In this document: positions 54,715 to 63,340 of the stretch, piece after piece
How the letters are laid out: the number at the start of each line of letters is the position of its first letter
Numbering within the stretch: position 1 is the first letter of the stretch
Assembly: GCF_008710285.1 (NCBI RefSeq)
Contig: NZ_VYQF01000001.1
Span: 2,163,351 to 2,227,350 of the forward strand
Direction of reading: 5' to 3'
DNA length: 64,000 nucleotides
Origin: Ginsengibacter hankyongi
GTDB taxonomy: Bacteria > Bacteroidota > Bacteroidia > Chitinophagales > Chitinophagaceae
The notes under the pieces: generated by a model
Seen by the model: the letters and a program-made list of their open reading frames with translations, nothing else
Databases searched by the model: none
Told to the model about the DNA's origin: nothing
Translations under genes and position numbers: made by a program

Positions 54715-55334
54715 TCATATATTTTCCACGGCCATTTGCGGTAAATACCCTGCGCTGAAAGTATTTACAACAGACCGTGGGGTAAGAACCGTAACTACCT
54801 GGTTGGTGGGTAAAGCTCTCTTGCCATCGTACCCAAAAGCAGTCCAGTGATGCAGGTAATTGCCGGCAATAAGCCAGGGTTGTTCATCCATAAAAACAAA
54901 AGAGCCGGCGGGCACGTTATCAATATTATCAAGATAGGTTACTTTGTTGCCTGCGTGATTGATGCGTTCATTATGGAGGATGGCATCGATTTCTTTTACC
55001 GTAGTTTTTTCTGTAAACCCATACGCTGCGTTGCCTTTTAGCCAGTACATTTTAAAGCGAATATGATCCTGTCTGCGCGGCATTCAAAGCAAGGCCGGTG
55101 GCCGGCGGCAAAAGCCGTAACCTCATCCAGGAAAAAAAGTTCGGTATATAATCCGGGCGACATAACTTTTCTATGTCTTTCCTTAAACCGGAGCACGCAG
55201 GTAAGCCATGCCTTCAACTTAAAAGGCCGCTGAATATCATTTGTATGATCGTGTAACTGCCCGCGGTTGCCCATCCACGAGCCACGTGCAGTGGTGGTGA
55301 TAATATTACCGCAGGGATCAACCCGGTTTTGCAT
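54715..55334 (-). pseudogene. Frameshifted gene for a conserved hypothetical protein
   Basis: Two minus-strand frames, 55334-55038 and 55083-54715, together make one protein: the first reads DPCGNIITTTARGSWMGNRGQLHDHT...YTELFFLDEVTAFAAGHRPCFECRAD, the second continues RQDHIRFKMYWLKGNAAYGFTEKTTVKEIDAILHNERI...GAGYLP-type tail. The break is near 55075-55085, at GCCGCGCAGACAGG, where one base is missing relative to the expected CFECRRQDHIRFK. This family of conserved proteins with a CFEC motif is widespread and of unknown function. It could be a real pseudogene or a one-base sequence error. Confidence 0.75.
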
Positions 55335-55600
55335 GCTGTTTATTACAATATTAAGTTACGATAATACAGTTGTAATACAAATCTTATATGGGCTGCCGTC
55401 GACCTTTTTTTGAGCTAAACATTTTAAATTCCGTTTGAAACACTCTTTGCATATATCTTATTTGTGCTATTGAGAGGCAAAATAATACTATCAATTTTTT
55501 AACAGTCTGTTACCAAAAAGCAGCAACATGCTTGTAAACTTAACCAGGCGGTTTCCATCTAATTAATCAACTAATTTTTAAAAAGATCAACAACCAATTT

Positions 55601-55777
55601 ATGAAAAAGATGAATTTATTTTTGGTGGCTTTGGCAGTAGCGCTGGGGTTAGCCGTTAGCGGGTGTTATTATGAAAGAGAATATGAACGCCCTAATTATC
55701 GCCATCGCTATCACCACGATGATCATCATCGAGACCATGATCGTAATTACGATCACCGTGATTATGACCGTGATTAG
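55601..55777 (+). CDS. Small His/Asp-rich lipoprotein
   Basis: 58 aa, read directly. A signal peptide with lipobox AVSGC (Cys22) is followed by a tail of mostly His, Asp, Arg and Tyr (YRHRYHHDDHHRDHDRNYDHRDYDRD), a probable metal-binding tail. It has a strong terminator 27 bp after the stop codon. Similar tiny lipoproteins exist in Bacteroidetes but no named family was recognised. Confidence 0.65.
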   Translation: MKKMNLFLVALAVALGLAVSGCYYEREYERPNYRHRYHHDDHHRDHDRNYDHRDYDRD

Positions 55778-55803
55778 TAACGGATCCTTGGAAATTTACA
55801 GGT

Positions 55804-55835
55804 ACTGCTGTAATTATTGATTACGGCAGTTTTTT
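55804..55835 (+). terminator. Intrinsic terminator after the His/Asp-rich lipoprotein gene
   Basis: ACTGCTGTAAT and ATTACGGCAGT pair with one G-U around TATTG and run into T5. Confidence 0.85.
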
Positions 55836-55910
55836 AGGATAATGTATAATTGCTTACTTACCTAACGATGAGGTGTACACGCAGAGGTGGTAGTGAAGAA
55901 TATCGGAATT

Positions 55911-58286
55911 TCACTCAGTACGAAGGGACTTTACGGGGTTACTCAACGCTGCCTTAATACTTTGATAACTTACGGTAAGCAACGCGATAATAATGGTTAC
56001 TATTCCGGCTATTGCAAACATCCACCACTCAATATGAATCTTGTAGGCAAAGTTTTGCAGCCAGTTGTTCATGGCCCACCATGCGACAGGGAAAGCTACG
56101 AGTATGGCCATTCCAACAAGTTCTAAAAAATTTCCTGAAAACATAGTGACGATATTGGTAACCGATGCACCCAATACTTTACGTACACCAATTTCTTTGG
56201 TACGTTGTGCAGCTACAAAGGTGGCCAGGCCAAACAGGCCAAGGCAAGATATTAAAATAGCAAGGGAAGCAAAGTAATCGGAAAGCTTACTCATCACCTG
56301 TTCGCTTTTATAAAGATTTGCTAACTCGAGGTTAGAGAACTGGTAAGTAAATGGAAATTTAGGATTCAATTTTTTGCAGATATTCTGCAATCCTGCTATG
56401 GCATCTTTCGCTTTGCCTGCCCGGGTGCGCACTAAGATAGTTCCCCAGGGCCATTTTTCGTCCAGCCTTACAATCAACGGATCAATGGGATCGTGCAGGG
56501 AACTGAAATGAAAATCTTTTATAACACCGATAATAGTGCCGGGATGATTTCCCCAGGTAACTTGTTTACCAACGGGATTTGTATAGCCAATTTTATCCAC
56601 GGCAGTTTCATTTAAAATATAGCTGGCTGAGTCAGCATAGTCTTTGGAAAAATCTCGGCCATCTTTTAATTGCAGCTTCATGGTCTTTACAAAATCATAG
56701 CCCACCACGCCATCCGCAAATGATACATTACTGTTTGGGTCTTTACCCGGCCAACTGATGCTGTTGGTGTGATGCTCAATAATTGTTGGTGAATTTCTCA
56801 TCTTCGAAATATCCACAATGGAAGGCATCTGATTTGCTTCCTCTTTGAAAACTTCATACTTGTTGATCAACTCGCCTTCAATAGGAATATAGATAAGATT
56901 TTCCCTGTCGTAGCCGAGGTTTTTATTTTGAATAAAATTCATTTGGCGGTAGATCACTATCATACCCACTATAAGAATGATGGACAGTGCAAACTGGAAA
57001 ACCACCATACCCTGTCTGAAGAAAGTGGCGGCATGGCTAAACTTTAGCGTGCCTTTCAATACCCTTACCGGTTTTAATGAAGAGAGGAAAAATGCCGGAT
57101 AGCTTCCTGCCGCAAGGCCAGTAACAACAAGCAAGCTAACCGAGGCCATCCAAAAAGCAGGCTGACTAACGGGAAGCACTAAGTGCTTTCCTGCGAGACC
57201 GTTGAACGCCGGCAACAACAAAGTTGTTGCAGTAATTGCAATGATCACAGAAAGTAACGTGAGTAACATTGCTTCACCAATAAACTGCCCCACTAATGAA
57301 GAACGGCTTGCACCAACCACTTTTCGAAGGCCCACTTCTTTCGCCCGTTTTGACGCCCTTGCAGTGGCAAGGTTCATAAAGTTGATACAGGCTATAAGCA
57401 TTATAAAAATTGCCACCAGCGTAAAGAGCTTTACATATTCTATACGTCCGCCATCAACCTTTCCATTGCTGAAATTGGAATGCAGGTATTTCTCCGGGAA
57501 GGGCTGCAGTGCCAGCTCCATTGTCACGGCCGGGTCTTTGTCGGCATAGCAGTAGAGAAAATCTTTGATCTTTGCCTGCACGGCTGCAGGGTTAGCATCG
57601 GTACGCAATTGAACAAAAGTTTCCGGGCTCGTGTTGCCCCAGTTGTGTACCCAGTTATTTTGCTTTACATAATCTATCCAGCTTCTTATAAAATCAAATT
57701 GCTGTGAAGAGTTGGCAGGAATATTTTCAAACACCCCGGTTACCTGCAGGTCTTCTTTATTTTCGAAATGTATCGTTTTACCGATAGCATTAGCGGGGCT
57801 TCCAAAAAAAATGTTCGCCATGTTGCGGGAGATGGCGATGCTATTCGGCGCATTTAAAAGCGATGCTGCATTGCCTTGTAAAAGCTTATAGCTGAACATG
57901 CGAAAAAAATCAAGGCCGGCGAACTTGCCGGAGTTTTTATTTACTTTATTGTTTGCCTCGAAGGTGCTTTGTGTGCCTGGTGCAGCGGCATAGTCTGTAG
58001 CAGCTGTATATTCAATTTCAGGAATCACTTTTTTCAATTCATCTGCCAGCAGTCCTTGCGTGGGATAACTAGCATCGGGTTTACCATTAGATATCCATCG
58101 CTCGTATACCTGGTATAATTGCTTACCATTTTTATGAAAACCGTCCACGCTCCTTTCGTCCTTTATCCAAAGAATGATAAGCATACTGCAGGTAAGGCCC
58201 AGTGATAATCCCAGTATGTTGATTGCGGAGAACGCTTTGTTTCGAACGAGATTGCGCCACGCGACTTTGAGATAGTTTTTAATCAC
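55911..58286 (-). CDS. MacB/FtsX-type ABC transporter permease
   Basis: 791 aa. It starts IKNYLKVAWRNLVRNKAFSAINILGLSLGLTCSMLIILWIKDE, the usual opening of Bacteroidetes FtsX-type permeases, then a MacB-like periplasmic domain, an FtsX domain (AIFIMLIACINFMNLATARASKRAKEVGLRKVVGASRSSLVGQFIGEAMLLTLLS), a second periplasmic stretch and a second FtsX domain (RTKEIGVRKVLGASVTNIVTMFSGNFLELVGMAILVAFPVAWWAMNNWLQNFAY). The ATPase is not in the window. Upstream lie 21-bp-spaced repeats at 58395-58427 that may control it. Confidence 0.93.
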   Translation of the reverse strand: MIKNYLKVAWRNLVRNKAFSAINILGLSLGLTCSMLIILWIKDERSVDGFHKNGKQLYQVYERWISNGKPDASYPTQGLLADELKKVIPEIEYTAATDYAAAPGTQSTFEANNKVNKNSGKFAGLDFFRMFSYKLLQGNAASLLNAPNSIAISRNMANIFFGSPANAIGKTIHFENKEDLQVTGVFENIPANSSQQFDFIRSWIDYVKQNNWVHNWGNTSPETFVQLRTDANPAAVQAKIKDFLYCYADKDPAVTMELALQPFPEKYLHSNFSNGKVDGGRIEYVKLFTLVAIFIMLIACINFMNLATARASKRAKEVGLRKVVGASRSSLVGQFIGEAMLLTLLSVIIAITATTLLLPAFNGLAGKHLVLPVSQPAFWMASVSLLVVTGLAAGSYPAFFLSSLKPVRVLKGTLKFSHAATFFRQGMVVFQFALSIILIVGMIVIYRQMNFIQNKNLGYDRENLIYIPIEGELINKYEVFKEEANQMPSIVDISKMRNSPTIIEHHTNSISWPGKDPNSNVSFADGVVGYDFVKTMKLQLKDGRDFSKDYADSASYILNETAVDKIGYTNPVGKQVTWGNHPGTIIGVIKDFHFSSLHDPIDPLIVRLDEKWPWGTILVRTRAGKAKDAIAGLQNICKKLNPKFPFTYQFSNLELANLYKSEQVMSKLSDYFASLAILISCLGLFGLATFVAAQRTKEIGVRKVLGASVTNIVTMFSGNFLELVGMAILVAFPVAWWAMNNWLQNFAYKIHIEWWMFAIAGIVTIIIALLTVSYQSIKAALSNPVKSLRTE

Positions 58287-58394
58287 GAAGTATTATTTTA
58301 AATGATACAGCATTTTACATCTGCATTGAACATCTAAAACCTTGCCGCAGCCTGAAACTATTGTTTATGAGTAATGTATGAGTTATGTCTGAGT

Positions 58395-58427
58395 CGGAAG
58401 TGTTCGTTTTTGATACGGAAGTGTGCG
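58395..58427 (-). promoter_or_regulatory. Two 12-bp direct repeats, 21 bp apart, upstream of the ABC permease gene
   Basis: CGGAAGTGTTCG (58395-58406) and CGGAAGTGTGCG (58416-58427) are nearly identical and spaced 21 bp, two helical turns, about 110-140 bp before the permease start. This is the layout of an activator-binding site. No convincing sigma-54 promoter was found between them and the gene. Confidence 0.55.
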
Positions 58428-58604
58428 GATACGAATAGATCCATTACACAATATTCCAACATAAATCGTAGGGTAGAACTCGGGAGCGATTTATAAAATT
58501 TGCCTGCGCGGACTGCAAAATTAGGTAATTCGTGAAGATTGCTATTCGTATTTGTACGATAGTTTAAGTAAATTCAATAGATGAATAATAAAGCGGTAGT
58601 GCTC

Positions 58605-58635
58605 TTGTGCAGGGTGTGTAGCCGGCATATCTTTG
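58605..58635 (+). promoter_or_regulatory. Promoter of RNA repeat copy A
   Basis: TTG (58605-58607), 20 bp, TATCTTTG (58628-58635). The same spacing occurs in copies B and C, and the start is expected near 58640. Confidence 0.75.
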
Positions 58636-58639
58636 TACC

Positions 58640-58882
58640 AGAAGTTGATTGATGTTTAAGAACATTAATCAAAAATCCAAATCCTTAGAAAGTACCCTTA
58701 TCCAATTATCCCGTAGAAAAATTATTAAAATCTGATATCAGTCAACTTCTTTTTTCTTTATCCGATACCTTAGATTAACAATAACACAAAGAAAACACCC
58801 GCAAAAACATCCAATTATCCTGTCGTAAATACCATCACCCTGGAATTTAAATAATTGAGCCTGCAGTAATGCGGGCTTTTTT
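58640..58882 (+). ncRNA. Candidate structured small RNA, repeat copy A
   Basis: Begins at AGAAGTTGATTGAT (58640-58653), which can pair over 14 bp with ATCAGTCAACTTCT (58737-58750); this helix is followed by a T-rich tract. Part of the same 5' segment (58645-58656) can instead pair with AACATTAATCAA (58661-58672) around TAAG. Ends at the terminator GCCTGCA/TGCGGGC with T6 (58859-58882). Contains seven ATCC motifs and no coding frame. About 243 nt. Similarity with copies B and C extends 75 bp upstream of the -33 box. RNA class not recognised. Confidence 0.65.
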
Positions 58883-59098
58883 GTACATCAGGCCGAAAGG
58901 TCTTTTTAGAAGTTATGTGGAAAGCATAAAGTACTTACACACTTACAACTAATCTTTGCTGTTTTACAAGTGGTAACTGACAATATGGAACGCGGCTCGT
59001 TAATTGTAGTAGTGTCTGTATTATTTAATTTACCCGCTTAAGTTTTTGCCGGTTTCGGCTAAACCACTCACTACATTCATTAACAAATACAAAATACA
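58883..59098. other. Gap after RNA copy A
   Basis: No ORF. A second short hairpin AGGCC-GAAA-GGTCT with a T tail lies at 58890-58907, a possible backup terminator absent after copy B. Nothing else stands out apart from the presumed promoter of the gene at 59099. Confidence 0.4.
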
Positions 59099-59563
59099 AT
59101 GAAAAAGATTTTTCTTTTACCGGTGCTGCTGTTCATTATGGCAGGCATACCTGCCTTTTCACAAACCTATAAAACTGCTGCAGATACTCCTGCACTTAAT
59201 AAAGAATACGCAAAGGTGAGCAGTAATATTGCGGACCTTACTGCCCGACTCGCCAAGGCCCAAAATGATTTAGCCGGATATACCCGCAAATCAGATAAAG
59301 CCAGTGCAGATGCCCAAAGCACCGCTATGGCAACTACTGATAAGGCGTCGCATGCTACAAACGGAAGTGTAAGAGATGCCAGGAGGGCAAAGAAAGAAGC
59401 AAGACGATCAGTAAAAGATGCAAAAGACTCCAGGAAGGCCAATAATAATCTTGATGATCAAAATAAAATGATAAGTAAGCTGAACGAAGATTTGACAAAA
59501 AGTCAAAATCGCTTAAAGGAACTGGAAGCAATGCGTGCCGCCTTAAACAGCCAGCCCAAATAA
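59099..59563 (+). CDS. Secreted coiled-coil protein between RNA copies A and B
   Basis: 154 aa with a signal peptide (about 1-21, ending PAFSQ). The mature part is helical: SSNIADLTARLAKAQNDLAGYTRKSDKASADAQSTAMATTD and ARRAKKEARRSVKDAKDSRKANNNLDDQNKMISKLNEDLTKSQNRLKELEAMRAAL have coiled-coil heptads and many Ala/Lys/Arg. Function unknown. It is flanked on both sides by copies of the same RNA repeat, so it may be co-located with or regulated by them. Confidence 0.7.
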   Translation: MKKIFLLPVLLFIMAGIPAFSQTYKTAADTPALNKEYAKVSSNIADLTARLAKAQNDLAGYTRKSDKASADAQSTAMATTDKASHATNGSVRDARRAKKEARRSVKDAKDSRKANNNLDDQNKMISKLNEDLTKSQNRLKELEAMRAALNSQPK

Positions 59564-59671
59564 CTGTACTAATTCTCCTTAAGAATATACGTAGTTTTTA
59601 ACATCCGGCTATTCGTATTTATACTATCATTTAGGTAAATTCAGTAGATGAATAATTAAGCAGTAGTGCTC

Positions 59672-59702
59672 TTGCGCAGGGTGTGTAGCCGGCCTATCTT
59701 TG
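59672..59702 (+). promoter_or_regulatory. Promoter of RNA repeat copy B
   Basis: TTG (59672-59674), 20 bp, TATCTTTG (59695-59702). Confidence 0.75.
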
Positions 59703-59706
59703 TACC

Positions 59707-59950
59707 AGAAGTTGATTGATGTTTAAGAACATTAATCAAAAAATCCAAATCCTTAGAAAGTATCTTTATCCAATTATCCAGTAGAAAAATTATTAAAATC
59801 TGATATCAGTCAACTTCTTTTTTTTCTTTATCCGATACCTTAGATTACCAATAACCCAAAAAAACACCCGCAAAACATCCAATTATCCTGTCGTAAATAC
59901 CATCACCCTGGAATTTAAATAATTGAGCCTGCAGTAATGCGGGCTTTTTT
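59707..59950 (+). ncRNA. Candidate structured small RNA, repeat copy B
   Basis: Near-identical to copy A: same 5' AGAAGTTGATTGAT start, same TAAG hairpin, same GATATCAGTCAACTTCT block, same terminator GCCTGCA/TGCGGGC with T6 (59927-59950). About 244 nt with seven ATCC motifs. Small substitutions and indels lie mainly in the single-stranded parts and in an A/T-rich tract. Confidence 0.65.
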
Positions 59951-60234
59951 AATTTCATCCTGCTCCAATTGGCAAATGATTATGCAGAATCGATTATTAA
60001 AGCCGATTGCACCAGGAACTATTTATGGTTAATAGAACAGCTTTATTGAATAAGCAAAGCAAAACAATTGCTGGAAATATTATTAACGATTCACAATACG
60101 GCATAAAAAAAAATTCATCCTGTAAATGCCCGGTTATTTATAAGAAGGAACATTAAAATACTAATTTATTCCTGTTCCTTCGCGCCCTTTAAAAAAACAG
60201 GCACAGTTTTTTCACAGAATATGTAAAAAGATGT
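59951..60234. other. Gap between RNA copy B and the gene at 60235
   Basis: AT-rich with no ORF, clear promoter or terminator seen. Confidence 0.3.
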
Positions 60235-60453
60235 ATGAGCCAGGCATTTGTAAAAGAAAGTGAAGAGCAGTGGTTGCATGAAGTGCCACCCACCTTGCAT
60301 GCGTTGATAGTGTATTTAACAAGAGAAAATAATGGAGTAAGAGTGTACCAACTGATGAATTTTATGGATCGTAAAAACGGTAAAGAGGTTCATGTAATGA
60401 GCAATGGCTTATCGTATAGTAAAGACAACGAAGGTAAATGGCTTGTAGTGTAA
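60235..60453 (+). CDS. Small hypothetical protein between RNA copies B and C
   Basis: 72 aa soluble alpha/beta protein (EEQWLHEVPPTLHALIVYLTRENNGVRVYQLMNFMDRKNGKEVHVMSNGLSYSKDNEGKWLVV). No signal peptide and no family recognised, although short proteins of this type occur in Bacteroidetes. It lies 25 bp before the start of the third repeat unit. Confidence 0.6.
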   Translation: MSQAFVKESEEQWLHEVPPTLHALIVYLTRENNGVRVYQLMNFMDRKNGKEVHVMSNGLSYSKDNEGKWLVV

Positions 60454-60542
60454 AAATGCATCTTCCCGTTAACGTATTTATACATGTATTTTTACGATGC
60501 TGGCAGTAATTTCAACAGGAGATAAATTAAGCACTACTGCTC

Positions 60543-60573
60543 TTGCCCGGCCATGCCGGCGTGTATATCTTTG
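60543..60573 (+). promoter_or_regulatory. Promoter of RNA repeat copy C
   Basis: TTG (60543-60545), 20 bp, TATCTTTG (60566-60573). The spacer sequence differs almost entirely from copies A and B, but its length is exactly the same, which suggests selection on the promoter. Confidence 0.8.
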
Positions 60574-60577
60574 TTCC

Positions 60578-60833
60578 AGAAGTTGATTGATGTTCAACAA
60601 ACATTAATCAAAAATCCAAATCCTTAGAAAAGAGCCCGTTTTTACCGAATCCATGAAAACCAATAAATCCGATATCAGTCAACTTCTTATTTTTTTTATC
60701 CAATACCTGTAAGAAACTAAAAGTATCCAAAGAAAACCAGCCAGTAAAATGGCATCCAATTTATCCTGTTAAAAATTTTACCCCTGGAATTAAAATTATT
60801 CCATAAAAGCCCCGCCGTTAGCGGGGTTTTTTT
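60578..60833 (+). ncRNA. Candidate structured small RNA, repeat copy C (divergent)
   Basis: Shares the 5' AGAAGTTGATTGAT, the 12-bp local hairpin with a different loop (CAACA in place of TAAG), the GATATCAGTCAACTTCT block and eight ATCC motifs. The terminator differs in sequence (CCCCGC-CGTTA-GCGGGG with T7, 60810-60833) yet sits at the same place. Conserved structure with diverged sequence supports a functional RNA. About 256 nt. Confidence 0.7.
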
Positions 60834-60935
60834 ATTTTGATGTGCACGTGCCTGCAATATCTTTTTATCACTGTACAAACAAATTTTTTTTACCTTTCAT
60901 AGCTCTTACATTTGCTCCCCAAAATAAATAAACCT

Positions 60936-63185
60936 ATGGAGCTGAAATACGTACAAAAAATAGCTGAAGAACTCAATCTAACCAACAAACAGGTCAATAG
61001 TATTTTTGAACTTCACAGCGAAGGTTCAACTATTCCATTTATTGCCCGTTACCGCAAAGAAGCTACCGGGAACCTGGATGAAGTAGTAGTGGGAAATGTA
61101 ATTAATCAAATAAAATATTTTAATGATCTTGAAAAACGAAAAGAAACAGTTTTAAAGACGATAGAAGAAGCCGGCAAACTCACCCCGGAACTTAAGAAGC
61201 GCATTGGGGATTGTATAAACGCTACCGAACTGGAAGATATCTATCTACCGTATAAGCCTAAACGAAAAACAAGAGCCACCCAGGCTATAGAAAAAGGACT
61301 GGAGCCACTGGCTAAATTATTATTTGAACAGCAAAATATAAATGCCGAAGCAGAAGCTGCCGGTTATATAAATGAACAGGTAAAAGATAGTGCCGAAGCA
61401 CTGCAAGGAGCAAGGGATATAATCGCCGAATGGATTGCGGAGCATGAAGATGCCCGTAATATTGTTCGCAAATTATTTTCGGCAGAAGCGATACTTAGTT
61501 CCAGGGTATTAACCGGCAAAAAGGAAGAAACGGAAGCGCAGAAATACCGGGATTATTTCGACTACCGTGAACCGCTAGTGAAGAGCCCTTCCCATAGAAT
61601 ATTGGCTATTCGCCGCGGCGAAAAAGAAGGCTTTCTAATTATGGATATTGATATTGAAAAGGAAACTGCACTGGAGGAGTTGAAACGCAAATTCCTGGCA
61701 GCGTCCAATACAGCAGCTCAGCAGGTTGCCTTAGCTATAGAAGATTCTTTTAACCGTCTATTAGAACCTTCCATTGAAACCGAATTTCGCATAGCTGCAA
61801 AGGCGAAAGCTGATGAGGAGGCGATAAAAGTATTTGCTGAAAACCTGCGCCAGTTATTGTTGGCTTCCCCGCTGGGCCATAAAAGAATAATGGCAATTGA
61901 TCCGGGATTTCGCACCGGTTGCAAGGTGGTCTGCCTTGATGAACACGGGGTGTTTTTAAAATACAATACTATTTTTCCACATGCCCCACAAAACGATTAT
62001 AACGGTGCCGTACAAACGATAAAAGAATTGGTGGCTGAATATAATATTGAAGCCATCGGTTACGGAAACGGAACAGCCAGCAAAGAAACGGAACAGTTGG
62101 TCCGGGGCATTGATTTTGGAAAACCGGTTTCTGTTTTTATGGTAAACGAGAGCGGGGCTTCTATTTATTCGGCAAGTGAAGTGGCAAGAGAAGAATTTCC
62201 GGATGAAGATGTAACGGTTCGCGGAGCGATAAGTATTGGCCGCCGGTTGCTGGACCCTTTAAGTGAGCTCGTAAAAATTGATGCGAAGAGTATTGGTGTT
62301 GGCCAGTACCAGCATGATGTAAATCAAACAAAGTTGAAAGAAGCATTGGATCAGGTGGTGGAAAGCTGTGTAAACTTTGTAGGGGTAGATTTAAATACAG
62401 CGAGTAAACATCTATTAACCTACGTATCGGGCCTCAGTGCAACGGTAGCAAAGAATGTGGTGGAGTATCGCACCAGGAATGGGGGTTTCAAGAGCCGTGA
62501 AGAATTAAAAAAAGTTTCGATGTTGGGGCCAAAAGCTTTTGAGCAAAGTGCGGGATTTTTGCGGATACCTGGCGCTGCAAATCCGTTAGATAATTCGGCG
62601 GTGCACCCCGAAAGTTATCGTGTTGTGGAAGCTATGGCTGCGAAAGTGGATAGCAATGTTCCGGAATTAATACAAAATGCTGCTTTACGAAAAGAGATCA
62701 AAGCCAAAGACTTTGTAACTGAAACGATAGGGCAGTTTACTATTGAAGATATTTTAAAAGAACTCCAAAAGCCGGGCCGCGACCCTCGTTCTGCCATTGA
62801 AGAATTTCGTTTTGCCGAGGGCGTTAGTACTATGGAAGATTTAAAGCCAGGAATGAAGATACCCGGAATTATTACTAATATTACCAACTTCGGAGCTTTT
62901 GTAAATGTGGGCGTAAAGCAGGATGGCCTTGTTCATATCTCTCATTTAAGTAACCGCTTTATTACTGATCCGAATGAGGCAGTGAAGCTCGGCCAAAAAG
63001 TTATGGTAACGGTGCTGGATGTAGAAATATCAAGAAAGAGAGTCGCCTTATCAATGAAAGATACCGAAACTGAAACAAAAAGTAAGAAGATTGAGGTACG
63101 CCAGCAGAAACCTGTTACTAAGAAGTCTGAACCAATGAATGCCTTCCAGGCTAAGCTGATGGAGTTGAAAAAAAATTTTAAATAA
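60936..63185 (+). CDS. tex: Tex family RNA-binding transcription accessory protein
   Basis: 749 aa from the ATG at 60936; an in-frame TTG at 60912 overlaps the -7 box TACATTTG (60907-60914) and is rejected. Domains: N-terminal Tex helical region (FIARYRKEATGNLDEV), YqgF-like RNase H fold (IMAIDPGFRTGCKVV), helix-hairpin-helix region, and C-terminal S1 domain (GIITNITNFGAFVNVGVKQDGLVHISHLS). Tex binds nucleic acids and modulates transcription; the exact role is unclear. It follows RNA copy C. Confidence 0.94.
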   Translation: MELKYVQKIAEELNLTNKQVNSIFELHSEGSTIPFIARYRKEATGNLDEVVVGNVINQIKYFNDLEKRKETVLKTIEEAGKLTPELKKRIGDCINATELEDIYLPYKPKRKTRATQAIEKGLEPLAKLLFEQQNINAEAEAAGYINEQVKDSAEALQGARDIIAEWIAEHEDARNIVRKLFSAEAILSSRVLTGKKEETEAQKYRDYFDYREPLVKSPSHRILAIRRGEKEGFLIMDIDIEKETALEELKRKFLAASNTAAQQVALAIEDSFNRLLEPSIETEFRIAAKAKADEEAIKVFAENLRQLLLASPLGHKRIMAIDPGFRTGCKVVCLDEHGVFLKYNTIFPHAPQNDYNGAVQTIKELVAEYNIEAIGYGNGTASKETEQLVRGIDFGKPVSVFMVNESGASIYSASEVAREEFPDEDVTVRGAISIGRRLLDPLSELVKIDAKSIGVGQYQHDVNQTKLKEALDQVVESCVNFVGVDLNTASKHLLTYVSGLSATVAKNVVEYRTRNGGFKSREELKKVSMLGPKAFEQSAGFLRIPGAANPLDNSAVHPESYRVVEAMAAKVDSNVPELIQNAALRKEIKAKDFVTETIGQFTIEDILKELQKPGRDPRSAIEEFRFAEGVSTMEDLKPGMKIPGIITNITNFGAFVNVGVKQDGLVHISHLSNRFITDPNEAVKLGQKVMVTVLDVEISRKRVALSMKDTETETKSKKIEVRQQKPVTKKSEPMNAFQAKLMELKKNFK

Positions 63186-63340
63186 AAACCGGGTAACAAC
63201 GACGCAAATAGAAATAATTACGATAAGATAAATTTAGAGAATGTTGCCAAAAATGGTTGGTAATATTCTTTAGGAATCAAGCCACTGTTGATTTTGGGGA
63301 TATTAATCATAAAAGTTTTATGCTTGCATAAAAAGAATGA

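Noticed and set aside
60912..60935. TTG start for tex
   Set aside because: The TTG overlaps a TACATTTG -7 box, and the ATG at 60936 gives the standard tex N-terminus.
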